Positions 39,629 to 52,362 of a stretch of DNA of 64,000 bases are shown in pieces (the stretch's first letter is position 1; the number at the start of each line of letters is the position of its first letter). The DNA comes from Tubulanus polymorphus. Lineage: Eukaryota; Nemertea; Palaeonemertea; Tubulaniformes; Tubulanidae. The notes under the pieces were generated by a model. It did no database searches and was not told the DNA's origin. It saw only the letters and a program-made list of their open reading frames with translations. The stretch covers positions 1 to 64,000 of the forward strand of contig NW_027437461.1 of the NCBI RefSeq assembly GCF_964204645.1. The letters are read 5' to 3'. A program made the position numbers and the translations under genes.

Positions 39629-40051
39629 CTAATTAGTAAATTTATAAGCAACAAATATAACAATAACAGTTCCGCCTAAAATCCATATTATTTCATATTT
39701 CTTCTGTTCATTACTTGGGGTATATTAATCTGATAATTTAGGTTTGTATAGATGTAATTTTTCTTTATTTGTTACCGCATTATATAAACTCATTGCATCA
39801 TCAACTGATTGAAAATCTCAATGTGAAATCTTCTGATCATATAATTCTTTATTGATGTAATCCATATAGTTTTGTCTCTTTTCTCTATATTCTTCTGCAG
39901 CTTTATTGTATTTCTCTAACGCTAAGTTATGTCTTCTTTGTTCTCCTAATGAACTATTTTTATCAATATGTTTAAATAAATATCCACCACCAGTAAATGC
40001 CAAAGCGTTAACAATTGCCGATCCTATAATAGTTATAATTGCAGAAGCCAT
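39629..40051 (-). pseudogene. 140-aa two-segment membrane protein, copy 2
   Basis: N-terminal 77 codons open. A TGA replaces the Arg codon after ISH, and a second stop lies near 39728. The C-terminal membrane segment remains readable. Confidence 0.68.
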
Positions 40052-40075
40052 TTATTTAGCAAAAAAATTATGCAT

Positions 40076-40297
40076 TTATATGGGAGGAATATATTTTTGT
40101 TTTTCCAAATAATCAATAGTTAAATTAGATAAAATAACTGCTAATGTTAATTTTAAAATATTATTTATATCAAATCTATCAACATTAACACTTCCCATTT
40201 TAAATACTTTTTTTAATACCATTGAATAACCAACAGTTCCAACTGATAGTAATGCTCCATTATATAATCCAGTTATTATCCACTTATTATCACTCAT
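40076..40297 (-). CDS. 73-aa small membrane protein, copy 2
   Basis: Open, same length as copy 1; substitutions only at N-to-I type positions in ILKLTLAV. Overlaps the preceding gene by 4 bases. Confidence 0.66.
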   Translation of the reverse strand: MSDNKWIITGLYNGALLSVGTVGYSMVLKKVFKMGSVNVDRFDINNILKLTLAVILSNLTIDYLEKQKYIPPI

Positions 40298-40653
40298 TTA
40301 TTTATCAAAAAATTACTATCATCAAAATATTTAGTTATCTTATTTATGATTAATTCGACATTTATTTCATTACTAGTTTCATTTGTATATATTTCAATTA
40401 TTATTTTTTTAATATCATCGATGATAAAATCTTCATCTAATTCATAAAATCTTAAAGATTCTCTAATTAAATTAGTAATCTTTTCTACATTTAAAGTTTC
40501 TTTATCTATTGTTTTTTCATACTCAAATGTTGTTTCATTAGAAAATGCAATATTTTTAATATGTGTAATTACATCATTAACGTTAAATTTCATTTCTTTC
40601 TCACGTTTAAAATCAAATCCAAAACATATGCTCGGTCCGACCGTTATATTCAT
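40294..40653 (-). CDS. 115-aa-type conserved protein, copy 2 (119 aa)
   Basis: Open. N-terminus identical to copy 1; carries a 4-residue insertion NLIR after ITN and several changes in the C-terminal third. Start in TATATAAATG. Confidence 0.66.
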   Translation of the reverse strand: MNITVGPSICFGFDFKREKEMKFNVNDVITHIKNIAFSNETTFEYEKTIDKETLNVEKITNLIRESLRFYELDEDFIIDDIKKIIIEIYTNETSNEINVELIINKITKYFDDSNFLINK

Positions 40654-40669
40654 TTATATAGTGAAAAAA

Positions 40670-41423
40670 TTACTCTTTACATCTTATAACTAATTCATAA
40701 ATTACAGGGAAATTATTTAAATCAATTAAATATCCATTATGATTTCTTATTTCTAATTTAAAATTATTAAATTTAGGAATGCAAGGTTTGAAATCACATT
40801 CTGTTAAATTATAATTTATTTGCGTTCCAAATTGTTTAACATTTTAAATGGTAAAATATTTAATATACTAGAATTACAAGTTATATCTTTAGTTGCTTCA
40901 AATGTTTTTGTAGGATTAATTTAATTGCAATAAATATAAAAGTGTGTAAAAGTCATTATATTTGTATAAGTTTCAATACTTGAATAATGTCTATCCGGAA
41001 GTATTCCAAACAGTTTATCTAAAGGTTTTCTTACTAGAAATCTATGTTGTTCATTAGTTAACTTTATTCTTATTTTATTCGAACTATCACTTTTGATAAA
41101 TTTAATTTCAAATCGAGCAGCTGAGCCCATTTTTAAACGAGCTCTTTTATTAATTTCTTGCGCTAATGTTTCTAAATTATATAATCCTGGTTTTAGATAA
41201 AGATGAAACCATTTATTCAAATTTCTAACATAATTTTTAAAGCTAAATGATCAAGACTTTTATTCGATATATTATGAAAAGAATTACATAAACTTATATT
41301 AACTAATTTTAAATCAACACAATTCTTGAATTCTCTATCTAATTGTACTAGTAAATTATGTGATTTATAATTTGTAAGCCTTCTAGAATCAACAAATATT
41401 CTGTATTCTTTTAATTCTACCAT
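40670..41423 (-). pseudogene. Penton-like protein, copy 2 (frameshifted)
   Basis: N-terminal 68 codons (41217-41423), middle 99 codons (40921-41220) and an out-of-frame tail to the conserved ELVIRCKE end. A TAA at 40919-40921 and base losses near 41225 and 40845 break it. Middle residues differ from copy 1 at a higher rate than neighbours. Confidence 0.68.
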
Positions 41424-41440
41424 TTATTTTACATATTTTC

Positions 41441-41782
41441 TTATTCGAAATCTATTTCATGGTGCCCTTTTTCATTCTTACCTTTGTATACGAAATAGAA
41501 ATCACCAGAACATAATTCTTCTAAATCTTCACTTGATAATCTATGAAATCTATCCGGTAAATATGTTCTGAATTTATGTGTATTTCCTTTTAATCCTTCA
41601 TATTCTAAGTGTATAACTAATTTATCTCCATATTTGTTAGTAACTGTATCAATATTTGTAATTAGATATTTCTTATGGATTGTTAATTCTGTTAACTTCT
41701 TAAATTTATAATCTACAGATTTTACATTTGAAGTATCTTTTATTCTATTTAAGAATTCACTGTGTGCTTGTTTACTCTCCAT
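41441..41782 (-). CDS. 113-aa small protein, copy 2
   Basis: Open and nearly identical to the copy 1 gene at 4816-5157, including FRTYLPDRFHRL and the acidic end. Start in ATAATAAATG. Confidence 0.68.
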   Translation of the reverse strand: MESKQAHSEFLNRIKDTSNVKSVDYKFKKLTELTIHKKYLITNIDTVTNKYGDKLVIHLEYEGLKGNTHKFRTYLPDRFHRLSSEDLEELCSGDFYFVYKGKNEKGHHEIDFE

Positions 41783-42336
41783 TTATTATACATATTTTTA
41801 TTAAAATTTGATTAACACGTTAGAATTCTTTTCATTATCTCGTTCTCTTTTGTTTCTTCTCTTTTAAATTTTAAGTATTCATCTAAATTACAACCATAAG
41901 CAACTGTATGAATTCCATCATCTAAAATATATCTTTTATCATCAAATGGGTTTAGACTTATCTTTTCAATTTCTTCAATAAACATTTCATGATCTTCAGA
42001 TCTTAAACATCTCATTTTATGTTTTCTAACTTCTTCATTGAATATACAATTGATGTAATCTTTGAAATGAATATTCTTTTCTACTACACTTTTGGTTATT
42101 CCTTTTAACTTTTTAGCTTCATGTTCTTTAGTTTTATATGAATACATTTTAGATCTAATACCTATGAACTCTATCATTTCTTCGCCACCTAATTCATCTT
42201 TGAATTTACCGGGAACTTTTTTATTATCATTGCTAAACAATTCATGATCTTTAGGATAATTACTGAAATCAAAATGATGTTTTAATGTTTTTAAATCATC
42301 AGTTATGTTATCAGTTTTTATCTTTAATATGTAACT

Positions 42337-42351
42337 GTCGGTATCAAAATA
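42337..42351 (-). other. Empty intein site in PolB motif C
   Basis: Minus strand reads YFDTDS without interruption. Copy 1 has 1063 bases inserted between the D and T codons at this point. Confidence 0.88.
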
Positions 42352-44059
42352 TAATATTTCTATATGTTTTTCTCCAAAAGTGGTTGTAATACATTATAAT
42401 AGAATTCATACATTAGATATTTTGATAATTCTAAAACTGATGCGCCAACATAGATTGGTTTATTAAATTTCATTGATGTTCTTCTCATCTTAACTGCAGC
42501 TAAATTTTCATCAAATATTCTGTTACCAATGAACTTAGGATATGATTGTAAATGTCTAATTCTTTTACCATTACTGACTAACTCAATATCATTTCTATTT
42601 CTAATATTTTCACAAGTCTTACCATAGAATGCATTATTCATTAGTTTGAAGAAATCTTTCTCGAAATCAGTTTTAGCTTCAGTTCTCTGTTTGGTGTTAA
42701 AATCTATATATTTTTCTAACCACTTAGATTGACTGAATGAAATATATCTATGTACTTTTTTTAGGATCATTCCTTGTTTTAGATAAAACTTTAACATTCT
42801 ATAATGTACTACATAATTATATTTATCTTCCTGAGTTACCATTAACTTTTCTGTATGAATATGATTTTCAGGTTTAATTCTTTTTTGATAATTTGATAAT
42901 TCTTCATGTGTTACAGTTTTATGTTCGGGGCAGTATGCTAGATTTCTAGATTTAAATTTTTTATCTTCAGGATATTCTAAATCTACAACAAAGAAGTAAC
43001 CAGTATCTGAATCATCTGCAATATCTAGAATTCTTTTCTTCCAATCAAATTTATCATTATTTTCATTCTGTAAAACTTCAGTTAATTCAAATACTCCATA
43101 AGGTTGTGGTTCCATCATTGCCCAACCATACAAATTATTTGCATCTATATATAATAACTTATCCAGGGTTATCATTTACATTGAAATATCTATCACCTAA
43201 TACACCTGAAACTCCTCCTCTTATAGATTTTTCAAATAATAGTAATTGATCTATATTTGTTAACAAATCCATTTTTATATCTGTAAATTTTAATCCACAA
43301 TCCCATGTTAATACTGGTGATGAATAACAATGACATGGATTAATGTTAAAATATTTTAGGTTTACATCTCTAAACCTTTCGAATATATCGGTTAATAATA
43401 ATACATCTGATTTTAAATATATATCTACTAATTGCCCATGATTTTCTATTTTGAAATGATTCCAAATATTCAATGTTCTATTATAGACTTCATCTTTAAC
43501 ATATTCATTTTTTAATTCATCATAGAATTGTTCTTTCAATAATTCAGTTATGTTAAAATCATTATGATTTTTATAGAAAGAATATGGAATTGCTCCTTTA
43601 TATCTCATTAATTGAAAATCATCATTATTTGGGTAATATTCTTTTAATATCTTTAATTCATCATCAACTAATGATTTTGATAAGTTATCTAATGAACTAT
43701 TTAAAAATCTATATGAATCTATAAATCTTAAACACCCAAATTGGAATGATATATAATTCTCAGATGTTTTAGCTAACATTCTAAATTTATAAGTTGGTAT
43801 TTTATCTTTTGATCTATTTGAATTTAATCTGTCTATTTCATTATTAATTTCTTCTATTTTATGGCATAACTGTTTGATAAATAAATGTGCGTCATATCCT
43901 GATAGATTATGAAATATAACTGGTACAAAGTTAATTTTCTTAGCTTGTAAGTTACAATTCTCATGCGCAGCACCCCTAAACTTTCCATTCAAATGATTAT
44001 GGTCTCTTACTTTTTAGGGTTTCTGCTGCTTTCGCAGAAACCCTCTTGTAATTCTGTTG

Positions 44060-44100
<41 letters not shown>
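44060..44100. repeat. (TTA)n microsatellite beside element tip
   Basis: About 12 TTA units directly after TTCTGTTGA; the sister element at 23907 has a shorter run in the same place. Confidence 0.85.
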
Positions 44101-44101
<1 letters not shown>

Positions 44102-45239
44102 TTTCCCCTTTCCAGCCAAAAATTTTTCATAAAATGTAACTCCTCTCAGATTCGACTACTAGCAGCTTATAAACCTAATTTTCAATTATGAAAGAAATAT
44201 AACTCAGCGCCTGACCATTTCCAATTTGCGTATTATAATTGATTATGAATTAATCCCGCGTAATTATTTGGTCTAAACAGGAAATAAGAATGTCGCAAGA
44301 ATCATCATCCATTGATAAATGTACATCGTGAAAAGCCTGCAAATTACCCGACGACCTTGAGCTTCAAAATAAATCACGGATTCGGATTTATAAATCGGGG
44401 TTCGACCTACGACATCCATTCAATGTTTTCAGATTTCGTGCGCATGCGTCAATTTAGCTCGGACGCCATTTTCTTTATTTTACAACGTGCGACGCCACTC
44501 TACGTTACTTGCATTTTTACGACTTTGTTGTGTGTTTCTGTGACCAATCTTCAGAGAGGTATGTATATATAACGGTTAGGCCTAATATGATGTATTTTTC
44601 CACGTAATCTGACGACTGGTATTAAAAGCCGACCGGAATTCGTCTTGATCCGCGTGTTGTGGTAGCAGTCGGGTCTGGTTGGTGTGAGATCGATATCGAA
44701 TCCCGCATGACTTACGCATAGAAGTAGCTTTTAAAAGGCCAAATTTGGGCTAGGTGTTAAGGTTGACCCAATGCGTATGATTTAATAATAGTGTTTGTGG
44801 TATGGGTAGAAAATATTTAGGCCTATATAGACAGCAGCTTAAATATTGAATAATGGGATTTGAACTGCACTAGTGTGTGTGTGTCTGTGTGCGAGAGCAG
44901 GGAGCACTCCATCTCCCTGACCCTGTGACTTATGATTAAGCCACCCGATTCTGCTGAATGCGAACAAGTCATCAGGTTTTCGTGAATGTGAATAAATACT
45001 ATAAGAAGGGACTGCCAATTTTAATGAACACAGAAATATCTTAATTGAAATCGTATGTCAGCTAATTTCAAATTGAAGGCCTATTATACATAAATTACAG
45101 TACACTCCGCCCACTCATGTCAGACCATTTGGGAGTGTAAAAATGTATCCTGCTTTCTGGATCTGATTCAAGCTTAAGTCTACTGTTTGTATATTCAATC
45201 TACCTAGGCCCATAGGCCTAATTGTGCCTGCCTAATTAT

Positions 45240-46075
45240 TGGGGAAATCGACAATGTCAGGTTCTTGAATTTCTCGACTGATGGCGCTAGTTAGAACTGG
45301 ATATTGGTACCTAAATCTGCCATGTTCTAGTTTATTTGCAATAAAAATCTGGCCTCTCAATTTTTTAGTAGGCAGTAGTTATTTTACTGGATCTGGTCAC
45401 TGACTTCTGAACGCTATTTTGCAAAATATTGTCTCTAAATTGGCTGATTTACTACGCACATGCGCAAAGAGGTGCGCGGCTTAGATAATTGGAAGGAAGT
45501 GTGGAGAACAGAGTTTACCCGGACCAGTGAATTACTAGCCTAGCGTCTTCCTATTAGATCACAGAGCTCATTGAAAACCATCCGAATGTTTTAGCTACAT
45601 TTAGCCTCACCTAACCCTAACCCTATCCCTACTTGTGAAATCGAACCCTGTGGACCCTCTTCTCACCCTCTTGACACTAACCCTATCCAAACCCTTACCC
45701 TAAACCCAATAAAATGATTTAATTGTTACATAATAATTGGATTTGGCAAAATAGCGTTCAGAAGTCGGTGACCGGATCCAGGTTAAATATGCACTTCCTT
45801 TTTAGTAAGTGTATTTTACGTACATACATCATCACGTTTAATCCTTTAAGTATGATATCCTGGAAATCTGTTAGATTGGACAAAACGTCAAAAATTTTCC
45901 AAAAATCACAAATTTAGTGAAAAAAAATGCTCATTAAAAACTTGAAGCGAGAGATCTTTATTGCAAATCAACAAAACAAGGTGGATTTAGGTTCCAATTT
46001 CCGGTTCTGACTAGTGCCATCATACGAGTAATTCCAGAACTTGAATTTGTTGATATTTGTATTGGCATCATTCCT
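45240..46075. repeat. MITE-like inverted repeat with telomere-like core
   Basis: Arms 45240-45427 and 45735-46075 are diverged reverse complements (shared GATGGCGCTAGTTAGAAC, TTGGTACCTAAATCTGCC, TTTGCAATAAA, ACTTCTGAACGCTATTTTGC). The centre, 45600-45705, contains degenerate CCCTAA-rich sequence. Confidence 0.65.
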
Positions 46076-46654
46076 TTTCTAAAACGGAACCTGACGACCA
46101 ATTATTCAATTTCCTATTTATTTATTTTTTTAAACAAGACTCATCATGCAGGTATTCCCCGCAACAACAGGTTTCAGAGGGAAGACCACCCTTTTATTTT
46201 TGTTTCAACCCATCTTAAAATGAGCCACCAATCGGTAATCGGGCGAACCATAATAGTGTTCACTGCCTGTTTTAATACTCGTCGTTGCACATTTGTTCAG
46301 GATACTACGTCTAGCCTATGTGGGTTATAGGGTTTATTCCAAAAGTTTGCAAACAAAATCCAGTTAATTTGTTTAGTTTTGGAGACATTTTTGATGCATT
46401 GTTTTCAACACATTTTATTCAATTTTCTTCCAATCTTGCCATCAACCAAACCCAGCGGAGCTATCACAGCTGACAGGCTGCTTGTTCAACACACCATACC
46501 TATTTGTAGCAGGTGTCACCTATTGTTTCGAAATTTTAGAGAAAGTTCCTACAGGCTGATTAATAATGCTGTGATAATGTTTCTTTTGTGATAGGTCACA
46601 TACTTGATACTTGTTGATACTTGAAATAGGATATTGATCAGTACATTACTCATC

Positions 46655-46699
46655 ATGCCTAAAAGGAAAAGAAGAGCTGGTAGCTTTCAGCCGAAGAAG
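46655..46699 (+). CDS. Exon 1 of the OTU-protein gene (predicted)
   Basis: MPKRKRRAGSFQPKK, a basic likely nuclear-localisation sequence, followed by AAG|GTAAGA. The acceptor TCTATTTTCAG at 47000-47010 restores the frame of the long downstream ORF; intron 311 bases. Short, so predicted mainly from splice signals. Confidence 0.5.
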
Positions 46700-47010
46700 G
46701 TAAGACCCTCTTTTCATAGGCAAATGTTAATCTTCTAGTAAGAAGTATGTAGGCCTTTTTTCCGAGTAAAAAATTCATTAAACTGTTCATCACATGTGTT
46801 AGCTGCGCAATATTTTGGTGCCTGATTTTGGTATTTTATCAGAAAAAACCATATCAGTAAATCATAAACCAGTTGCTTAGAGGGTGTGTAACTGACCAGT
46901 GTCGTATCATCCCTGGTTCTTGTTGAGATAATTATAAGCTATTGAATTGAATTGAACTCATTAGAAAATTCTACGAACGTATAGTGAATGAATTTTTTTT
47001 CTATTTTCAG

Positions 47011-49189
47011 AAGGTGGAGGTGGTTGGAGTTCCCTCAGCCCTAACTGGACAAAACAGAGAGATGAAAAAAGGATCAATGGAAAAAAATTATGAAAAATCT
47101 CAAGATGAAGACTACAGAAGAGTTGAAAATGAAATCTTAAATGAAAACCTAAAAAACGCTCAAAATGAAAACTTTAACGAAACGCAAAAAGAAAACTCTG
47201 ATAACAATCAAAACAAGAAGTATGAAGTGAAAATCAATGAAAACTTTGAACCAAAAACTAATGAGAACTATGAATTGAATGCAAATGAAAAAGATGAAAT
47301 GAAAATGACTGAAAAACATGGAATGAAAATGAATGAAAAATATGAAATGCATATGAATGGAAACTATGATTTGAAAACAAATGAAAAAGATGAAATGAAA
47401 ATGACTGAAAAACATGAAATGAATATTAATGAGATCTATGATCAGACTATGAATCAAAATTGTGGAACTAATTCGAATGAAGATATGACAAAAAACAAAG
47501 TTGAGACAATTGAAGTGAAATCAGTTTTTTGTGACTTCAATCATGACAACTGTGATACGATTATGCATGACAACTATGATAAGACTAAACAAGGCAACTA
47601 TGATAAGGCTATATATGGAATCTGTGAAAAGATTACACTTGACAACTGTGATAAGATTCAACATGATAACGCTGGTCACAATATACATGAAACCTCATCG
47701 AAAATGAAAGCTGACTCATCTATTCAACCAATTTCGAGTATGATTTCGTGTAGAGATTGTGATGGCAATTTTGGTAACAGTGAGTCATGTTTAAGTGCTG
47801 AGAATATGAGATGTTCATCAATTCATGGAAATTTCCACCAGGGTCATCCAAAATACGATATTCATTCAGGTAAGCAATGTAACAAATGCATTAGCTGCAA
47901 TGATTCATGCATCAAATAAAGCTGTAATAAACTGGATGCCTCATGATATTGATTCAGTATTGAATATTGGAAATGATTTATACGCAACATTGACTAATAT
48001 GAATACAATAACAAATATGTATTTATTGATCAGTGAGCTACCAACTGCTGTTGAGATTGGAAATTCCATTTATAATGTGACTGTTGGATCCCCTCAAGTT
48101 GCTATATCTGAATTATCTGATGAAATGAGAGCTGGAAATTTTGGAATTATCAGTGAACTACATGAATGTTTGCACAATAATCTGCTTAATTACGACACAT
48201 GCTTTATAACATTTGCTGGAAATACATTTTGTGTTTTAAAACAGGATGACATGTACTGGGTATTTGATTCACATTCGAGAGATGCATCAGGAATGATGAC
48301 CGCTGATGGACATGCTGTATTAGTAAGGTACTCTTGTGTTAATTGTATTGTCAAACATTGTCAGAATCTTGCAGCTTCAATGAATCAGAGGCAACCAATA
48401 CAGTATGAAATTACAGTGGCTTCTATCAACCATGAAATTGAAACTACTGTAGAGAATAGCATTATCGAAGCAACGACTACATACTCTCCAAACTACCAAC
48501 AAACAAGTAGTGAAGATGAACTGCCCTATACAAACCCAAAAGTAGATGAATGCGATGTAATTGTTACTAGTGAATCCGTGCAGCATGATGATTTAATTTA
48601 CAACCCACTAGAAAAAGGTCAGTGCAAAACATTATGCTCTATTCTAGGTATTCATTGTCGACCCTCAACTCTCGGATATGAATGTATGCCCAAATATGAT
48701 GGACAACTCTACTCTCCATGTAATACGCAGAAAATTAAAGGCGATGGAAGCTGTTTTTTTCGGGCAATTTCATATTCAATCTGTGGAACTGAGCAATATC
48801 ATCGGGCTATACGCACCGAAGTTTTAAAGCACATGCGGCAGAATTCCGACAAATTCCAACCACATCTGAGAAATCCACAACTTACTATAAATGAGTATAT
48901 TGATGAATCCCGTATGAAATATACAGGTACTTGGGTGACAGAGGTTGAAATTCTTGCAACAGCTGATTTACTGCATGCTGATATATATACATTTGTAGGC
49001 AATGGTTGGTTACGATTCGCTGGTTCTACTTTCAGTGCACCAAATCGTGTGTGTGAATTAAATGGCAACATTTATTTGAAAAATTGCAGAGGTGTACACT
49101 ATGAAGTTGTGTCATGTGTGAAACAATCTGAGGAATGTATTTGCTCTTGGTGTGGCAAGCGACAAAATACTGAAAAAACTAATGAGTAA
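47011..49189 (+). CDS. Element-encoded protein: Lys/Glu/Asn repeat region, cysteine-protease-like domain, OTU domain (one frameshift)
   Basis: About 726 codons with one extra base near 47882; two ORFs (46984-47919 and 47825-49189) are its halves. N-terminal third: imperfect 20-24-residue repeats of MKMTEKHEMKMNEKYE type, then HDNCDKI repeats. Middle: GKQC (Cys at 47878), NALAAMIHAS, and YWVFDSHSRD (D 48266, H 48272), the layout of a C76-like cysteine peptidase. C-terminus: OTU domain with GDGSCFFRA (D 48743, C 48752) and HYE (H 49097). Such fusions occur in animal Helitron-type elements; role possibly removal of ubiquitin from host proteins. The frameshift makes function doubtful. Confidence 0.7.
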
Positions 49190-49220
49190 ATACAGTTTAT
49201 AAACTGTATTTACTCATTAG
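49179..49220. repeat. 42-bp perfect palindrome at the 3' end of the OTU gene
   Basis: CTAATGAGTAAATACAGTTT/AAACTGTATTTACTCATTAG around a TA/TA centre; contains the stop codon. Could form a long RNA hairpin at the transcript end. Confidence 0.9.
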
Positions 49221-50580
49221 AAAATGAGGTTTTTAATGTTATCGCTTTTATGGTTATTCAGGCAGATTTGTTTATAGGGGAGTTGTGTGCTGGTGCAAAT
49301 GCAGTAAATGTTTCGATTATCAGAGTCTCCTATTTGGATGGGTTTTGTAATGTTATAATATGATAATGTCACAAGTTGGTAATAGGTTTATGTTGTTTAA
49401 TTCTGTCCACTTGTACACATTTGAATTTCGATGTTGTTTGCTTATCATGACACATGTGTAGGAGGTTATGGTACTGGGTTGTGTAAATGTGTATGGGAGG
49501 TTATAATATTTCGTTCTGTAGAGTCTCCTCTGCGAATATATGTCAGAGGGTGACGCGTATTAATGAAGCAGGGTGTTGTGTAGTGGTGTGTATGTAGTGT
49601 ATGTTTTGATTTCGATATGTGGAAACATCTATGTGGATGTATATAGGAGGGTCAGGTGTGTTACAATAGTGGGGTTTTGTATATACAGGCATGTGTAGTT
49701 ATGATTTTAATTTTATGTGACCTTTATGTGAATTCATTTATGAGTGACAGGGTTTATATTTTAGTGTTTTTGAAGATTGTGTGACAATAGTAAATGGGTA
49801 AATTGATGTACCTAGTTTCTAGGGAATGAAACAGTGTGTATTTGGAATTGATATGTTGTTAAGTAACAGTGGTATAAGCTGGGGAAAGTATGTAGATAGT
49901 TGTAATGGGGCATGAATGATATTTGACATTGTGATTGATATGTAGCAATGTAACAGTAAGATATGGTGGTGGATGTATATATCTAGCTGTCATGGGGATG
50001 AAGCAGTCACTGTGTGGAATGGATGTGTTGGAATGTAACAGCTATGTACAGTGTACAAAATGAGTATTATTTCATGCTGGGGGATATTGATGCGTTGTTG
50101 CCATAGGTTTTGATGTGATAACACTGTACATATATTACCACCATTAATATTACTAAACACATATGTACAGTCTTATGAATGATTATGTATGGAACTGTAT
50201 GAAGGATTGTATTGAATATATAGGAAATGGTAATTGATCATGTAGCAATCATTTGTGGCGATGTATGTATTTTGTATTGTGCAGTGAGATAGTATTCAGA
50301 AATGTTTGTAATCAATGTTGTGGGATGAAATATAAATAAAAGGTGGATGGTATGATGATATGTGTTGTGTATAATTATTGTTTCCAAATTTGGTGCTTAT
50401 CCCCATATGCTTGGCCAAGTTCTGATGTCATTTACTACATTGTCCCTGGCAAGGATTTGAGCTTGATGGCATGGCGACTGCCACAGTACAATGGGGTTCC
50501 TGCAGTGCTGCTGTGGCAATTGAGGATTCCACTCATAGCTAGTGACAATCCGCCAGGTTGCTAGTAAGTAGTTCGTCATT
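49221..50580. other. TG-rich non-coding 3' tract of the element
   Basis: Strong strand asymmetry: the plus strand is rich in TGTGTA/ATGTAG words and poor in C to about 50340. No ORF of note. Ends at the subterminal repeat leading to the right tip. Confidence 0.55.
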
Positions 50581-52362
50581 CGCCAGTGCGACATATGAAA
50601 GTTAGGCAGAAACCCGTTATCGCTGCTATGCAGCTATATTTTATCTTTATAATTAAATATCTTTTCACAATAATAACATTTATCTGCAAACGCAAATTCT
50701 TCTTTATCTTCTTCTGTCATTATAATTTCTATATTTGTATTCAATAATTTACTAAATCTTATTTCATATTCAATTAATAAGTCACAAAAATGATTTATAA
50801 CATTTTCATTTCTATAATTATGATATTCACTTTCAATTAGTTCTGGATAATCAGATTTAATATATAACCCGAAAGCCGCAGCTGATTGATGAATCTTTTT
50901 AATAGTATTTGTTTTTGGTGGTTCTTCAGAATAATCATTTTCATTAGAATTTAATTTCTTTCTCTTATAATATATTTCTTTTCTATCTTGATCAGTTAAT
51001 TCTTTATTTAATGATTCAAAATCTCCATATATAACAAATGGAACTTTATTTTTGTAATCATATTTTTTGAATTCCAATATTTTATCTTTTTCATTTGGTA
51101 AAACTAATTTACAATAATCATGATTTTCACATAATTGTTTATGATTTAATAATGCACTTTCATTACTGAATCTATGTAAACATTTTCTACAAAGATATAT
51201 TTTATTATCAAAATCATTTTCTGATTTAAAATAAATCAATTCTTTTAATCCACATATAATGATTTTCATAATATAATATATCTATAACATCGTTTGAATC
51301 GTAATCTTTTGATAGGTATAAAGGTTCTAATGTATAATGTTTTATATTGTTACCTTTTGTATTTGGTAATTTGATTAACTCAAATACATTTATTCTTAAA
51401 TTATTATCTCTTTCTATTTTTGGGATGTTTTTAATTATAACAGGATACTTATCTATCTTATAATTATTTTCAAATGGTTTATAATGAATTAATCTAAAAC
51501 TATGTGTAATATCTTCTGTTGGATGTAAACAACTTATTATAGCCCATAGAAAACATTTATCATCAAAATTTTGTACATTTATTACAGCATTAGTTTAAAT
51601 GGTAGTTTAATATAACTCCATGCTTCAATATCTGGTTCTTTATAATATAATACATTATTTTCATCAATTGGTTTTGATTTAGTTAACTTATTATATTTTG
51701 TGTTATAAACATGTAAAGTCATAAATATTATTTCATCAAATATTAAACCTGATCCTTCAAAATATTTCTCTCCTATCTTAGTTGTTACTTCATTATAACA
51801 TTTATCTAATTTATCATCTATATGTTGTTTAGATATAATATGTTGTGAATGAGAATTTATATTATATATTGGTTTATCTTCAGATTTTATAAACTTAATT
51901 ACTATAAATTAATATACTAATTTTAGGATATTAAACATCTGTAATTATTTTTATTATTTCTTTCATATTTTCTAAATGTTTTTTATTTTCTTCTAATGTT
52001 TTTCCTTTATGAAATTTAAACTCAATAGCTGCTGGACCAATATCACTTTTAAATGCTTCGGTTATCTCTATATCTTTTTTATTATCTAATGAATTAATAT
52101 AATTTCTTACATCTTCCATGTATGGTCTTTTATTGTTTAATTTATTTCTTATTCTTTTAATTGTCTTCTGTTTCTTATCATTATCTTCATCAAAATAATC
52201 TTCACCTAAAATATCATTATTCTTATTTCTAATATGACTTTTAGATTTTAAATGTTCTTTATAATATCTTTTATCACTGAATGATTGATTACATGTATCA
52301 CATTTGTATGTTTCTTTTTCATTCTTTAATTCATCTAATTTAGTTTCTAATATATCATCTTT

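Larger units (their letters stand above)
44016..50640 (+). mobile_element. Helitron/Helentron-like element carrying an OTU-protease gene, inserted in PolB
   Basis: Left tip: perfect 11-bp-stem hairpin AGGGTTTCTGC/GCAGAAACCCT, then a (TTA)n run. Right tip: GGCAGAAACCCG, then hairpin GCTGC-TAT-GCAGC and TATAT. The word GGGTTTCTGC is thus inverted at both ends. Flanks show TTTTA at both junctions, either a short duplication or microhomology in a T run. OTU-domain genes, terminal hairpins and a microsatellite are traits of animal Helentrons (Helitron2), but no Rep/helicase is present, so this would be a derivative. Contains a MITE-like fold-back (45240-46075) and a TG-rich 3' tract. Confidence 0.55.

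Noticed and set aside
45600-45705. Chromosome telomere
   Set aside because: CCCTAA words are few and degenerate and lie inside a nested transposon.
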